A stretch of 64,000 nt of DNA from an uncultured Pseudomonadales bacterium (GCA_951813295.1 CATOTI010000002.1:930001-994000); one strand, 5' to 3'. Positions 9,108 to 18,905 are shown, counted from the stretch's first letter. Translations and numbers: made by a program. The notes: a model not told the origin generated them from the letters alone.

Positions 9108-9643
9108 GCCTCGGCACCGGCGTCGCGCGTGCGGTGATTTCGACGATCGGCCGGGACCGCCCCGGCGTGGTCGATCGCATCAGCGGATTGGTTCACTCGC
9201 TGAACCTGTCGATCGAAGACAGTCGTATGACCGTGCTCGGCGGCGAGTTCGCGGTTCTGATGTCCGTCACCGGCGGTGACCTGCCGATCCAGCGCCTCGA
9301 AACCAAGCTCGGGCAACTCGCCGAGCAGCTCGATCTCGCGGTCCTCTTCCGCCGAACCGGCGATCGAACCGACGTCGAAGGCCGTGTCCCTTACACGGTC
9401 AGCGTGACGTCGATGGACCACCCGGGGATCGTGCATCACGTCGCGCGCTTTTTTTCCGCGCGCGGCATCAACATCTACAACCTCGACACCGTGACGGAAC
9501 GTGCACCCCACACCGGCACGCCGATCTTCTCGCTGGTGATGGAAATAGAACTCCCGGCGAACCAACGGATCAGCGAGCTTCGCGACAGCTTTTTCTACTT
9601 CTGCGATGACCACGACTTGGACTGCGAACTGCGCCCGAGCTGA
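9104..9643 (+). CDS. Two-ACT-domain protein, glycine cleavage repressor (GcvR)-like
   Basis: A 179-residue protein made of two ACT domains: [20 protein letters not shown] at about 10-30 and [27 protein letters not shown] at about 100-125. ACT repeats bind amino acids; GcvR-type proteins sense glycine and restrain expression of the glycine cleavage system. Its start overlaps the glycyl-tRNA synthetase stop by 4 bases, so the two are translationally coupled. That links a presumed glycine sensor to glycine charging. The exact regulatory partner is not visible in the window. Confidence 0.82.
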   Translation: MSLGTGVARAVISTIGRDRPGVVDRISGLVHSLNLSIEDSRMTVLGGEFAVLMSVTGGDLPIQRLETKLGQLAEQLDLAVLFRRTGDRTDVEGRVPYTVSVTSMDHPGIVHHVARFFSARGINIYNLDTVTERAPHTGTPIFSLVMEIELPANQRISELRDSFFYFCDDHDLDCELRPS

Positions 9644-9667
9644 TCTCCTTGGCAAAGGAGCCGCCCT

Positions 9668-10261
9668 TTGACTGTTAAGAACATCACCCCCGTCGAACAC
9701 CGCGTCCCAACAGAGAAGCGGCACGCCCGCAACCAACATCGCGGCGGCGTGCTCTGGTTCACCGGACTTTCGGGATCCGGAAAGTCGACGCTCGGTTTCA
9801 CGCTGGAGGAAGTACTCTTCCGCGAGGGGTTCCAGGTGTACGTACTCGACGGCGACAACGTGCGCGGCGGACTCAACCGTGATGTCGATTTCAGCCCCGA
9901 AGGCCGCGCCGAAAATATCCGCCGAATCGGCGAGGTGGCCGCACTCTTCGCCGATGCCGGGCTCATCTGCATCTCCGCGTTCATCTCGCCCTACCGTGCC
10001 GATCGCGCGACGGCGCGGGCCGCGGCAGGGGAAAAGTTCCACGAGGTCTTCGTCGACGCGAGCGTCGAAACCTGTGAGCAGCGCGATCCCAAAGGGCTTT
10101 ACCAGAAGGCGAGACGAGGCGAGATCCAGGACTTCACCGGGATCTCTGCGCCATACGAGCCGCCCGAGAAACCCGAACTCGTGGTGAACACCAACGACCA
10201 GTCGATCGGCGAATGCATCGAACAACTCGCGACGTACGTTCGGGCAAACTTCAAGACGTGA
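9668..10261 (+). CDS. cysC: Adenylylsulfate (APS) kinase
   Basis: A 197-residue APS kinase that phosphorylates adenosine 5'-phosphosulfate to PAPS, the sulfate donor for sulfotransferases. Seen: P-loop GLSGSGKST at about 34-42, VLDGDNVRGGLNRDVDFSP, the switch region ENIRRIGEVAALFADAG, and the lid QRDPKGLYQKARRGEI. The TTG start at 9668 is supported by AAGGAG 7 bases upstream. No sulfate adenylyltransferase gene is in the window. The next three sulfotransferase domains lie within 5 kb, so a role in supplying PAPS for glycan or lipid sulfation is more likely than cysteine synthesis alone. Confidence 0.93.
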   Translation: MTVKNITPVEHRVPTEKRHARNQHRGGVLWFTGLSGSGKSTLGFTLEEVLFREGFQVYVLDGDNVRGGLNRDVDFSPEGRAENIRRIGEVAALFADAGLICISAFISPYRADRATARAAAGEKFHEVFVDASVETCEQRDPKGLYQKARRGEIQDFTGISAPYEPPEKPELVVNTNDQSIGECIEQLATYVRANFKT

Positions 10262-10332
10262 GAAACGTATCGGTTCAACTGGGCAACGGCGACCGACTAA
10301 ACGCATCAGCACCCCGCCGCGACTGAAACCGC

Positions 10333-11046
10333 ATGGATCGACAGGACTCAAGGTACGTGTTCGTCCACGTCGGGAAGACCGCCGGAACCGCCGTTCGCGA
10401 GGCAATCGGCTCGCGGTTCGCGCCCGACGAAGTCTGTCCGTATCGCTTCTTCAAGCAGTTTGACGAAGCGTCGAGCGAGACGCTCTCGAACTATCGTTTT
10501 TTTGCCGCCCACATCGGTTTCGATACCGCGACCGAACTCGGCACGCATATCGTCACCGTGCTGCGCGATCCCGTCGATCGCGTGCTCTCCTTGTACTACT
10601 ACTGGCGCGACGTCGCGGCGCAAGGCAACGGTCGCGGACCGACGCTCGCCAAAACCCACCGCCTGGAGGAGTTTCTAGAGTTGTCGGCGAACGCCGTGGT
10701 TGCCGACGTTCACAACACGCAAACCTGGCAGCTTGCGTATGCCCATGACCGGGCGACCCGCGAGTTGGTTTCCGAAACAAGATCGCTGGACGACGTGTAC
10801 CGACGGGCGATCAGCAACCTTGAGCGGTTCGACGTGGTGGGCGTGCAGGAGAACCTCGGCAAGTTCGTCGACGGCTTGCGCCAACGATACGAATGGCACC
10901 TCCCCGAGCTGAAGTCGGTCAACGTGACGCCGTCGCGTCGCCGTCGTGACGAGCTGACGCTCCCGTTGCGTCGGCGAATTCATGAACTCGTCGCCGCCGA
11001 TCTCGAACTTTACGCGCACGTGACGGCCCACTACGCGCGGGACTAG
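10333..11046 (+). CDS. Sulfotransferase family 2-type protein
   Basis: A 237-residue PAPS-dependent sulfotransferase-fold protein. The 5'-phosphosulfate loop reads FVHVGKTAGTAVREAI (residues 10-25) and the 3'-phosphate motif reads TVLRDPVDRVLSLYYYW near residue 78. This is the heparan-sulfate-type (family 2) signature, usually acting on carbohydrate. No signal peptide or membrane segment is obvious, so it is probably cytoplasmic. It follows cysC on the same strand after 71 bases and converges on the fused sulfotransferase-glycosyltransferase gene. Confidence 0.85.
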   Translation: MDRQDSRYVFVHVGKTAGTAVREAIGSRFAPDEVCPYRFFKQFDEASSETLSNYRFFAAHIGFDTATELGTHIVTVLRDPVDRVLSLYYYWRDVAAQGNGRGPTLAKTHRLEEFLELSANAVVADVHNTQTWQLAYAHDRATRELVSETRSLDDVYRRAISNLERFDVVGVQENLGKFVDGLRQRYEWHLPELKSVNVTPSRRRRDELTLPLRRRIHELVAADLELYAHVTAHYARD

Positions 11047-11063
11047 CCGCTCGCGACAAGCTG

Positions 11064-14000
11064 TCAGGAAACGGGCGGCTCGAGCGGCATCAATTCGGCA
11101 ACGAACGCGCGGTTCTTGTCACGCGCCGCCTCGTAGTAGGAATCGAGTACCTGCTGACGCTTTTCACGATCACCCACCGCCGCCGGTGTTCGGTACATGG
11201 ACGTCGTCTTCGCGACAAGCTTGAAGTCGTGCCGCCTCGTATAGCGAAACCAGAGATTCCAATCTTCCAAATTCTCGAGTTCGAGATCGAATCCACCGTA
11301 CCGATCGAACAACTCACGCCGGAAGACGACCGACTGGATGGCGATGTAATTGTGCGCCGCAAGGACTTCTCGATCGAACTCGTAGCGCACGACGTCGGCC
11401 GTCAAATGTGCCTCTTCCACGTAGCCGGCAGGCAGAGAGCTGTCGATTCGAGTCGGAACTTCCCACGGTAACGCATAGACGCCGCCGAGAGCGGCATCAG
11501 CCTGAAGTTGGCGGACGCAGGTTTCGATGTGATCGCAGAACAGCAAATCGTCATCGTCGAGGAACATCAGATACTCGCCCGTGGCAGCAGCGAGTCCGGC
11601 GTTACCCGCTTCGCACCGCCCGACGCGGGGCATCTCGACAAACCTGATCGACCGCCCAGGGTTTGCCTCGGCAAACTCCCGCACCAGCGGCTCGAGCGTC
11701 GCGCCTCCATCCTCGACGACGACGACCTCGATCGCCCGCCACGTCTGATTCACCGCCGACTGCAGCGCCTCTCGTAGGAGTCGACCACGACCGCGGTACG
11801 TTCGAGTCACCACGCTGACGAGCGGGATATCTCCCGAACTTTGTTCTGGAAGAACAAAGAAGGCGCCATCCCGGGTCAGCTCGTAGTCCCAACAACGGAA
11901 CGGGAACACCGCCTGCGTGGATCTCCGTTTGGACAGGAAATAGGGCGCGTGGCGAATCAGCTTGCCGATATTGCGCAGCACTTGCCGACGTTGATCGGCG
12001 ACCCGCCAGCGATCTCTCAACAGCGCGCCGAACATGGGAATGATGGCGAGGGCATCGCCGAACGAGCCATAGCGCATTCGCATATAGCCATTGCTGAGCG
12101 TGCTGCCTTCGAACTGCAGAGGCTTGTCTTCACCCGGCTCGTCGTAAGTGTAGTGCCACACTACGCTCGAGGGAATATAGCGCAGTCGGTAGCCGAGGCT
12201 ACGCAACCGGAAGGATAGCTCGACGTCCTCGCCATACATGAAGATGCGTTCCTCGTAACCACCCGCGCGGGCGAAGCAACTCCTACGAAACAAGATGCAC
12301 GCGTGTGCCGACCAACTTGTCTCCAGCGCGACCGGATCGTAGAACTTGGGGTGTTCGTAGGGCAGTTGCCGACACTCCCACGAACCGACGGAGGCGTCGT
12401 CGATCAGCGCATGGGCAACGAGGTTCGTGATTGCGTCAGTTTCGTACTCGAGATCAACATTGGTCACCAGGACGAACTCGGCGGCCCCCGCGCCAACACC
12501 GATGTTGTGACCCGCACCGAATCCGTTGTTAGGCGCGCTCACGACCTGGAAGCCGGCCAACGCGGTAAGCGTTTCGCCTAGAGATTCGAACCGGGCCACA
12601 GTGTCGTCAGTCGAATCGTTGTCTACGATCGTCAGGTTCAACTTCGCGAGCGGGTAATCCTGCGCGAGAAGGCTCGCCACGAACGTCTCGACCCAACGCG
12701 CGCTGTTATACGTCACCACACTGATGTCGAGTTCGGGTAGCGCATCGGCGGCGATATTCGGTTCACGAGCGACGACATCGTTTTGGCGGTACGCGATGGT
12801 CGCCGCGTGCCCACCGGCAAACGTCATCGGATGGGACGTGCCCATCATGATCGTGCGGACGCGTTCCCTGAAGGCGAGCAACCGGGCGCGGACCCTCGAA
12901 TCCTCGGGCAATCGGTACACCGATGCCCGCCAAGTGGTCCGCGCGAGCGTGCGCGGCCCCAGACGAGCACGCAACTGACGAAGTGCCGCCGCCGATGAAC
13001 GTAACGGGCCCGAAAAACGCCAGGACCGCGACGTATAAACGGCCTCGAGTTCCCGGTCGCGCTCGCTGAGCGTTACAACGGTTGCATCCAGCTGGTGACG
13101 TACGGCGTCAACCTCGCCCTGGCTCTCGACCAAAGCTTGTCGAGCATCAACAACCTCGTCCTGCAAAGTGGCGATCGTTTCTTCGCGTTGTTGTTCCGCG
13201 GCTTCGTGTCGCTGTCGAGATTCGATGATTTCTTGCTGAAGTCCTGCGACCGTTGTGGCGCTGCGCTTTTCGTTGGCTTCGAAACCACGGCGCGTGGCGA
13301 CAATCTCGCGCTGCAATGTGGCGACCGTATCGGCACTTTGCTGCTCGAATTCGCGCGCGCCCGCCTTCAGTTTGTCCTCCCGCTCGCGATGGAACTCGAC
13401 ACTCCGCTGCAAATCGTCCAGGTTTTTTCGAAGACGAGATTCCTCACCAACGAACTCTTTGAGCAGATGTTCGCGCTCCGCGTTGCGGTTCAGCAGGGCT
13501 CGATCCATCTCTTGGCGTAGTCGCGTTTCGTCCTCGGCCGGAAGACTCAAGGTCGCATCGAAACGCCATCGCGCAAGGAAGGCTCTTGAAGACGTCTCTA
13601 GCGACGGCGACAGTCGGCCACCGTCGGTGATTGCCGCTTCGAGCAGCGCAAAGAACTCGTCGGCAACGCCGAGGCGGTCCGCCTCGCGGCGGTGCTTACG
13701 ATGCCGTAGGCCCGGATCCAGGTAATCGTCGACGAATGCCGAAACCGACGTCTCGTCCGGCTGATCATCGGCCGCGAGCAGGTCCGTGAGATTCGATAGC
13801 TCGGCGTACGGATCGGCGAGTAACGCGTCATAGCTCGCGAGATGCGCTCGTTCACCCGCAAGCGCAACGACGAGATCGAGGTTATGCAACAACCAGAGCG
13901 CCTGGCCGTGGCGCGGCCCGAAACCGTCGCGCGCACTGAGCGACGCCGCCACGTCCCAGGGATCTCGTATCGCCATCAGATATATGACCTCGATCCCGAG

Positions 14001-14393
14001 CGTGACAAACATCGACTTCCAGAAACCGAGTAACCGACAGATCCGCGGATCCTTCACGCCCCAACGGGGGTAGTCGTTCAAGCGCTCCTCGAGGAGCGCT
14101 TTTGCATCAGCCCGCAGCGTGTCGAACCGAGGCGCTGCAAAGAACTCTTCGGATAGGAAATAGCCGTCGAGGCTGTACCAATCCCGGCCAATCTCCGTGA
14201 GCAGGCGCTCGTTGATCGCTACAAACGCCGCGTCTTCCCAGAAACCGCGCGGGTTGTCATCGGCGGGAGGGCGCAGGTTCTCGCCCAATGCCACATCAAA
14301 CACGGTCAAAAGGCGCGCAAACGCACTGGTGCCGCTACGGTGCATCCCCGCGACGACGAAAAGTTGCTTTTTCTTCAGTGTTCGGCGTCCCAT
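11064..14393 (-). CDS. Sulfotransferase - coiled coil - GT2 - GT2 fusion protein
   Basis: An 1109-residue four-part protein. Residues about 9-235 form a sulfotransferase domain (VVAGMHRSGTSAFARLL, then MAIRDPWDVAASLSARDGFG). About 285-460 is a charged coiled coil with repeated T-ATLQ-EI units, ending in the RSWRFSGPLR motif seen before many glycosyltransferase domains. About 555-800 is a GT2 domain (ISVVTYNSARWVETFVASLL, NNGFGAGHNIG, NVDLE), and about 856-1100 is a second GT2 (LVSVVTRTYRGRGRLL, LMFLDDDDLLF). It may add sugars and sulfate to the same polysaccharide. ATG 14393 is used; GTG 14435 is an alternative and neither has a clear ribosome binding site. Confidence 0.85.
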   Translation of the reverse strand: MGRRTLKKKQLFVVAGMHRSGTSAFARLLTVFDVALGENLRPPADDNPRGFWEDAAFVAINERLLTEIGRDWYSLDGYFLSEEFFAAPRFDTLRADAKALLEERLNDYPRWGVKDPRICRLLGFWKSMFVTLGIEVIYLMAIRDPWDVAASLSARDGFGPRHGQALWLLHNLDLVVALAGERAHLASYDALLADPYAELSNLTDLLAADDQPDETSVSAFVDDYLDPGLRHRKHRREADRLGVADEFFALLEAAITDGGRLSPSLETSSRAFLARWRFDATLSLPAEDETRLRQEMDRALLNRNAEREHLLKEFVGEESRLRKNLDDLQRSVEFHREREDKLKAGAREFEQQSADTVATLQREIVATRRGFEANEKRSATTVAGLQQEIIESRQRHEAAEQQREETIATLQDEVVDARQALVESQGEVDAVRHQLDATVVTLSERDRELEAVYTSRSWRFSGPLRSSAAALRQLRARLGPRTLARTTWRASVYRLPEDSRVRARLLAFRERVRTIMMGTSHPMTFAGGHAATIAYRQNDVVAREPNIAADALPELDISVVTYNSARWVETFVASLLAQDYPLAKLNLTIVDNDSTDDTVARFESLGETLTALAGFQVVSAPNNGFGAGHNIGVGAGAAEFVLVTNVDLEYETDAITNLVAHALIDDASVGSWECRQLPYEHPKFYDPVALETSWSAHACILFRRSCFARAGGYEERIFMYGEDVELSFRLRSLGYRLRYIPSSVVWHYTYDEPGEDKPLQFEGSTLSNGYMRMRYGSFGDALAIIPMFGALLRDRWRVADQRRQVLRNIGKLIRHAPYFLSKRRSTQAVFPFRCWDYELTRDGAFFVLPEQSSGDIPLVSVVTRTYRGRGRLLREALQSAVNQTWRAIEVVVVEDGGATLEPLVREFAEANPGRSIRFVEMPRVGRCEAGNAGLAAATGEYLMFLDDDDLLFCDHIETCVRQLQADAALGGVYALPWEVPTRIDSSLPAGYVEEAHLTADVVRYEFDREVLAAHNYIAIQSVVFRRELFDRYGGFDLELENLEDWNLWFRYTRRHDFKLVAKTTSMYRTPAAVGDREKRQQVLDSYYEAARDKNRAFVAELMPLEPPVS

Positions 14394-14498
14394 CGGTTTG
14401 GCGAGATCGCCCGGAAGGGCTTTCGACCATTCCACGACAAACTACGTGCGGTGAGCGGCCGCGAAGACGGCACTGACACCAACAATTCCCGAGGATGC

Positions 14499-15272
14499 AT
14501 GACACGCTCCCTGTCGGACAAGCTCGACTTTATGATCATCGGCGCCCAGAAGTCCGGGACGACGGCACTTGCACATTTTCTCTCCAGGCATTCCGAGATC
14601 GCGATCGCCGAGCCGAAAGAAGCGCACGTTTTCGACAACCTCGACCGACTCGATCTGAGCGAAAGCGAGCTGGACGCGCACTATGCCGCGTACTTCCGCC
14701 ACGCGCCCGAGAAGCCATGTCGTGGAGAAGCGACACCGATTTACCTGTTTTTGCCTAACGGCCCGCAGCTAATCGCGCGGTACAACAGCCAGATCAAACT
14801 CATCGTGCTGCTCCGCGACCCAGTCGCGCGAGCGATCTCCCACTACCGGATGTCGCGATCCATCGGCCGCGAAACGCTTCCTCTTCTCGCGGCGCTCGCC
14901 GCCGAACAGCGACGCCTCGACGCCGACACCGACCCGCTCGATCAACAGGCGGCATTCCGCCACCAGAGCTACCGGTCACGCGGCTACTATACGGCTCAAA
15001 TTGAGCGCTATCTCGCGTTCTTTCCAGCCGACCAGCTCCTCATTCTCTCGACGGAGACGCTTCGCGAAGCGCACGCCGAAACGTTGGACCGGGTTCATTC
15101 GTTCCTCGGCGTCTCCCCGGCCGCACCACCGCCAGCAGACATCATCCACGCCCAACCCACACTGCCGTCGACAGCTTTCCGAGCCGCTCGATGGTTGCTC
15201 CGCCTGGCTTATCGGCGCGAGCGCAAACGTCTTCACGAGCTTCTCGATTCGATCGACGCACCTTCCGACTGA
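14499..15272 (+). CDS. Sulfotransferase domain protein
   Basis: A 257-residue PAPS-dependent sulfotransferase. The 5'-PSB loop reads FMIIGAQKSGTTALAHFL, followed by KEAHVFDN; the 3'-phosphate motif reads IVLLRDPVARAISHYRMS. This KSGTT type resembles polysaccharide and lipid sulfotransferases. ATG 14499 is chosen because upstream in-frame codons overlap the divergent fusion gene and carry no domain; GAGGA precedes the start. It converges on the next glycosyltransferase gene with 17 bases between stops. With cysC and two other sulfotransferase domains nearby it supports sulfation of a surface glycan. Confidence 0.85.
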   Translation: MTRSLSDKLDFMIIGAQKSGTTALAHFLSRHSEIAIAEPKEAHVFDNLDRLDLSESELDAHYAAYFRHAPEKPCRGEATPIYLFLPNGPQLIARYNSQIKLIVLLRDPVARAISHYRMSRSIGRETLPLLAALAAEQRRLDADTDPLDQQAAFRHQSYRSRGYYTAQIERYLAFFPADQLLILSTETLREAHAETLDRVHSFLGVSPAAPPPADIIHAQPTLPSTAFRAARWLLRLAYRRERKRLHELLDSIDAPSD

Positions 15273-15289
15273 TCGACAACTCCATCGAC

Positions 15290-16216
15290 TCACCAGATTT
15301 GATCGAGGTTCTCGACGATGTGGTGGAACTGCGCTCTCTCCCGTTCGATCGTGTGCCGAGCAAGCGTTGATCGCGCGTTCCTTGTGATCGCTGACGCCGT
15401 ACTGTCGGCGAGCATCTGGAGCGCGACGGAACAAGCCCCGACCATCGCCTCGAGGCGCAGCTCCGGCATGAGGCAATTGAACTCGTCACGACAGAATGAA
15501 CGATTGCCGATGCAGTCGGGTACGACGGCGACACCACTGAGCGCCATCGCTTCCAGGGCCGGCAGATAGAACCCTTCAGTTGGGTGTGGCAACAGCGCAC
15601 TGACGCGGCTACTGCGCATCGCATCGATTACCTCGACGCGTGGTACCAGATGGTCCAGAACGACGACGGAGACGCCTTGCGCAGCGAGGGCGTCTCCCAG
15701 CTCACGAGCGAGCGCCGGTTGCTTGTAACCCAGGATGAAAACGTCGTTCGTGTAGACGCCGGTCGCCACCAGATCATCCTGGTCTATGGCGTTCGCGATC
15801 GCGAAGCACGGCCCGTTGACGAGCCCGGTGTCCACGAGCGCCTGCTCGACCTCCGCACTGACACAGATTCGCACCGCGCGTTCCGGAAGAAAAGGGTAGA
15901 CGTTCGCGCTCGGGTCGGCATGTCGAACGTGTTGAACGAGATTCACCACCGGCTGGTCTCGTTCGACCGCGCGTGCCAGATACGCCTCCCAGTCCATACC
16001 AGCTACGAACGCGATGTCGTATTGTTCCGGCCGATAACCGGGAATACATCGCGCCTGATCGCGCCAGATGGTCTCCGCCTGCGGGAGCGAGTCGGGCGTC
16101 AGGTACAACGATGGCGACCAGTCCGCATGAGCTTCGAGGTGCTCGAAGTAATCGAATACCTTCTGTTGGCCGCCCGAGTAGCAATCAAATCGCCTGTGAA
16201 AAAGTGCTGTCTTCAA
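15290..16216 (-). CDS. Glycosyltransferase (GT4/GT1-like)
   Basis: A 308-residue GT-B-type glycosyltransferase. Seen: an N-terminal strand with a glycine-rich turn, MKTALFHRRFDCYSGGQQKV, and a C-terminal nucleotide-sugar half with LLPHPTEGFYLPALEAMALSG, where the first glutamate matches the E-x7-E motif of family GT4. It is shorter than most GT4 proteins. The TTG start at 16216 has no clear ribosome binding site, so the true N-terminus may differ. It follows the GT2 gene on the same strand and is probably co-transcribed with the rhamnose genes. Donor and acceptor unknown. Confidence 0.75.
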   Translation of the reverse strand: MKTALFHRRFDCYSGGQQKVFDYFEHLEAHADWSPSLYLTPDSLPQAETIWRDQARCIPGYRPEQYDIAFVAGMDWEAYLARAVERDQPVVNLVQHVRHADPSANVYPFLPERAVRICVSAEVEQALVDTGLVNGPCFAIANAIDQDDLVATGVYTNDVFILGYKQPALARELGDALAAQGVSVVVLDHLVPRVEVIDAMRSSRVSALLPHPTEGFYLPALEAMALSGVAVVPDCIGNRSFCRDEFNCLMPELRLEAMVGACSVALQMLADSTASAITRNARSTLARHTIERERAQFHHIVENLDQIW

Positions 16217-16263
16217 AATGCCGCGTCGTTACTGATGTCGAACCTCTCAGGCGACGAAACCCC

Positions 16264-18009
16264 TCAACGCCCAATCGGGAAACTCGGGTAGGTCGAGAGG
16301 AGCGTGAGATGGGGGTTGTACCAGGGATCGCTTCCGTAGCGCGCGACGAGGGCCTTGGTCCGCTCGACGTCCGCTGCCGGATCCCGTCTGGAACGAGTCT
16401 GTGATTCGAGATGATAGAGGGACGCCGACGGGAGATAGACGTTCACATAGCCACGCTCGATCGCGCGGATACAGAGCTCGACATCGCTGCCGACGACGAC
16501 GAAATCCTCGTCAAACCGCCCAATCGCCTCCAACGTACGCCGCGCGACCGCCTGACACGCGCCCGTCACCGCCGTGACGTTGCGTGGCAGGTGCGGATCG
16601 ACGAACTGATGACCCGTCGCCTCGACGGGCACATCCCGATAGATGTGATCGGCCGCGCCGCCGTAGCCGACAACCACCCCGGCATGCTGGATCCTGTCGT
16701 CGGGAAACAGCAACAACGTACCGACGACACCGACGTCCGGTCGCATCGCGACATCGGCCAGCTTTTCGAGCCAGTTGCTCGACCTCGACAAGATGTCGTT
16801 GTTGAGGAAAACGAACACATCGCCGCTCGCGCGCTCCATGCCGAGATTGTTGAGCGCGCTCCAATTGAACTCACCCGGTGCCTGGACGACCTGCACACGA
16901 TCATCGTCGTGATCGACCTCTTCCAGCCACGCGGTCGTCTCCGGATCGGTAGACCCATTGTCGAGAATGACGACTTCGGGATCGACGTCGTTGCTGGCGA
17001 AAATCCCTTCCACGCAGGGTCTGACAAGGTCGAACCTGTCGCGCGTGGGGATGATCACGGAGACGTCCGATAGGTCGCGGGAAAACGTAATCGTCCGCGT
17101 TGTACCATCGACGACGGCTCCCGGATAACGACGTTCGACAAATCGAGCGAGATAACGCGCTGCTTCACGAGGTATCTCGAGCACCCGATGGCAGACAAAA
17201 CCCGGAATGTGCTCGACCCGATCGGCGCGCTCGACGAGGTGATAAGCGAGGCTTGCGAAATCGTCGAGATGTTCGCGCGGCAGTTGCTCCGCAAGTCCCC
17301 GCGTCATGACGAGGCAGGACGAGAGGTAATCCTCGACGAGCAGGAGATCAATCGAGAAATCGGGTTTGAAATACGGGGCGCTGCGGCCGTCGGCCGTCAG
17401 GACGTCCTCGTCGCCATAGCCGAGCACGGCGCCGTCGGTGGCCCGTTTTGGTATTCGGCCAATCACATAGCCGGGGCGGAGCACGACAATCTCGTCAAAA
17501 GCCTCGAAGCGGTCCCGCACCTCCGCCAGAACCGAATCGAGTGAGAGCGTTTGACGTACCGCAATCGTGAATTCTCCGAGCCGGTCGTCGGTCTGCGTTT
17601 CGAGCGTCGTCGCGCCGGCCGTATCCGTGACGATCAAGTGCTCGTCGCGAGACGATGCTCGCCTGACCATCGCGCGCGCGTACCTGGCCGTCTCGTCAAC
17701 GCCAAGACCATAAGTTGTATAGACCACCAGACGGCACACGTCGGGAGCCGCGTCGAGGTCTTCGTCGTGCGCGTCGCGCTGCGCGAGCCAGGCCCGATAG
17801 CGGTCCGCGTTTTCACGCAGGCAGTAGGAGACGGCGGCGACATACCACGTCACGGCGGCAGCGTAGCCATGGACCCACCAGAGCTTCGCGACGTGGCGCA
17901 CGAACGGCCCCATGCCGCCGTCGAAGCGAACGACCGCGGGTAGCGCGCGGAGCGCGAGGGCGATTCGCTGGGTCCACTTTTTTCCCCAAACCGCAATCGA
18001 AACCGTCAC
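16264..18009 (-). CDS. GT2 glycosyltransferase with N-terminal extension (rhamnan/O-antigen type)
   Basis: A 581-residue protein. The first ~310 residues resemble the rhamnan-synthesis-type domain found before some GT2 enzymes. The rest is a GT-A domain: VSVIIPTRDRFDLVRPCVEG, VVILDNGSTDPET, the DXD-type block FVFLNNDILSRS, and the acceptor region VTGACQAVARRTLEAIG. It probably adds rhamnose or a related sugar, which fits its place at the end of the dTDP-rhamnose operon. The start is GTG 18009, overlapping the rfbD stop by 4 bases (GTGA); longer openings would run into rfbD. Confidence 0.83.
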   Translation of the reverse strand: MTVSIAVWGKKWTQRIALALRALPAVVRFDGGMGPFVRHVAKLWWVHGYAAAVTWYVAAVSYCLRENADRYRAWLAQRDAHDEDLDAAPDVCRLVVYTTYGLGVDETARYARAMVRRASSRDEHLIVTDTAGATTLETQTDDRLGEFTIAVRQTLSLDSVLAEVRDRFEAFDEIVVLRPGYVIGRIPKRATDGAVLGYGDEDVLTADGRSAPYFKPDFSIDLLLVEDYLSSCLVMTRGLAEQLPREHLDDFASLAYHLVERADRVEHIPGFVCHRVLEIPREAARYLARFVERRYPGAVVDGTTRTITFSRDLSDVSVIIPTRDRFDLVRPCVEGIFASNDVDPEVVILDNGSTDPETTAWLEEVDHDDDRVQVVQAPGEFNWSALNNLGMERASGDVFVFLNNDILSRSSNWLEKLADVAMRPDVGVVGTLLLFPDDRIQHAGVVVGYGGAADHIYRDVPVEATGHQFVDPHLPRNVTAVTGACQAVARRTLEAIGRFDEDFVVVGSDVELCIRAIERGYVNVYLPSASLYHLESQTRSRRDPAADVERTKALVARYGSDPWYNPHLTLLSTYPSFPIGR

Positions 18010-18905
18010 GCCGACTCGCGCAGAAAGTCGTCGAGGTACGGGCGCCAATCGATCGGGTGAATGCCGAAGGCAAGTTCGAGCTTTTTCATCGCGAGGCGCG
18101 AGTTATTCGGTCGCCGCGCCTTCGTCGGGTATTCGCTCGACGGGATGGGCAGCAATCGAGGTACGCGCTCGATGACGCCGAAATAGCGCGCACGCTCGAA
18201 GATCGTTTCGGCGAACTCGAACCAGGAGACCGTCGGCTCACTCGCGAGATGGTAGACGCCGCTCGCCCCGCGCAAACGCTCGGCGATTGTGTGTTTGGTC
18301 GGTTCGTGCGTCTCTCGGCCAACGAGGATCGTGCGGATCACCTCCGCAATTGCACGGGCCGGCGTCGGCCCGCCGATCTGATCATTAACGACGGTGAGTT
18401 CATCCCGCGGGGCGAGCCGCAGCATCGTTTCGACAAACGATCGACCGACCGAGCCGAACACCCAGGCGACACGTAGCACGACGTGGGGAATGTCGGCATT
18501 CGCGAAGTGCATGTCACCCGCTGCCTTCGATTGCCCGTAGACGCCGACCGGGCAAACGGCGTCTTCTTCGACGTAAGCACCAGGCTTTGTACCGTCGAAG
18601 ACGTAATCGGTCGACAGATGTACGAGCGGCGTGCCGAAGCGTTCACAAGTTTCGATCAGATTAGCCGTGGCGGCATCGTTCAGCGCGAACGCGAGGTCCC
18701 GCTCGTCCTCGGCATGATCGACCGCCGTATACGCCGCACAATTGACGACCGCCGCCGTGTCCGCATTGATCCATCGCGCGGCGTCGGATGATCTAGAGAT
18801 GTCCCAATCGTCACGCGCAAATGCGACGACAGGGAAAATCCGTTCCGCGAGCCCCGCGAGCGCCGTCCCTACCTGACCGGACCCACCGGTCACCAGGATC
18901 GTCAC
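18006..18905 (-). CDS. rfbD: dTDP-4-dehydrorhamnose reductase
   Basis: A 299-residue extended SDR that performs the last, NAD(P)H-dependent step to dTDP-L-rhamnose. Seen: VTGGSGQVGTALA at the N-terminus, AAVVNCAAYTAVDHAEDE, STDYVFDGTKPGAY, and the catalytic YGQSKAAGD (YxxxK). It overlaps rfbC upstream by 4 bases and the GT2 gene downstream by 4 bases, so translation is coupled across the operon rfbB-rfbA-rfbC-rfbD-GT2. Length and motifs are typical. Confidence 0.95.
   Translation of the reverse strand: MTILVTGGSGQVGTALAGLAERIFPVVAFARDDWDISRSSDAARWINADTAAVVNCAAYTAVDHAEDERDLAFALNDAATANLIETCERFGTPLVHLSTDYVFDGTKPGAYVEEDAVCPVGVYGQSKAAGDMHFANADIPHVVLRVAWVFGSVGRSFVETMLRLAPRDELTVVNDQIGGPTPARAIAEVIRTILVGRETHEPTKHTIAERLRGASGVYHLASEPTVSWFEFAETIFERARYFGVIERVPRLLPIPSSEYPTKARRPNNSRLAMKKLELAFGIHPIDWRPYLDDFLRESA

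Noticed and set aside
8948..10405. A 485-codon minus-strand frame across glyS, the ACT gene and cysC
   Set aside because: It spans three well-supported plus-strand genes and has no recognisable motif; a codon-usage shadow.
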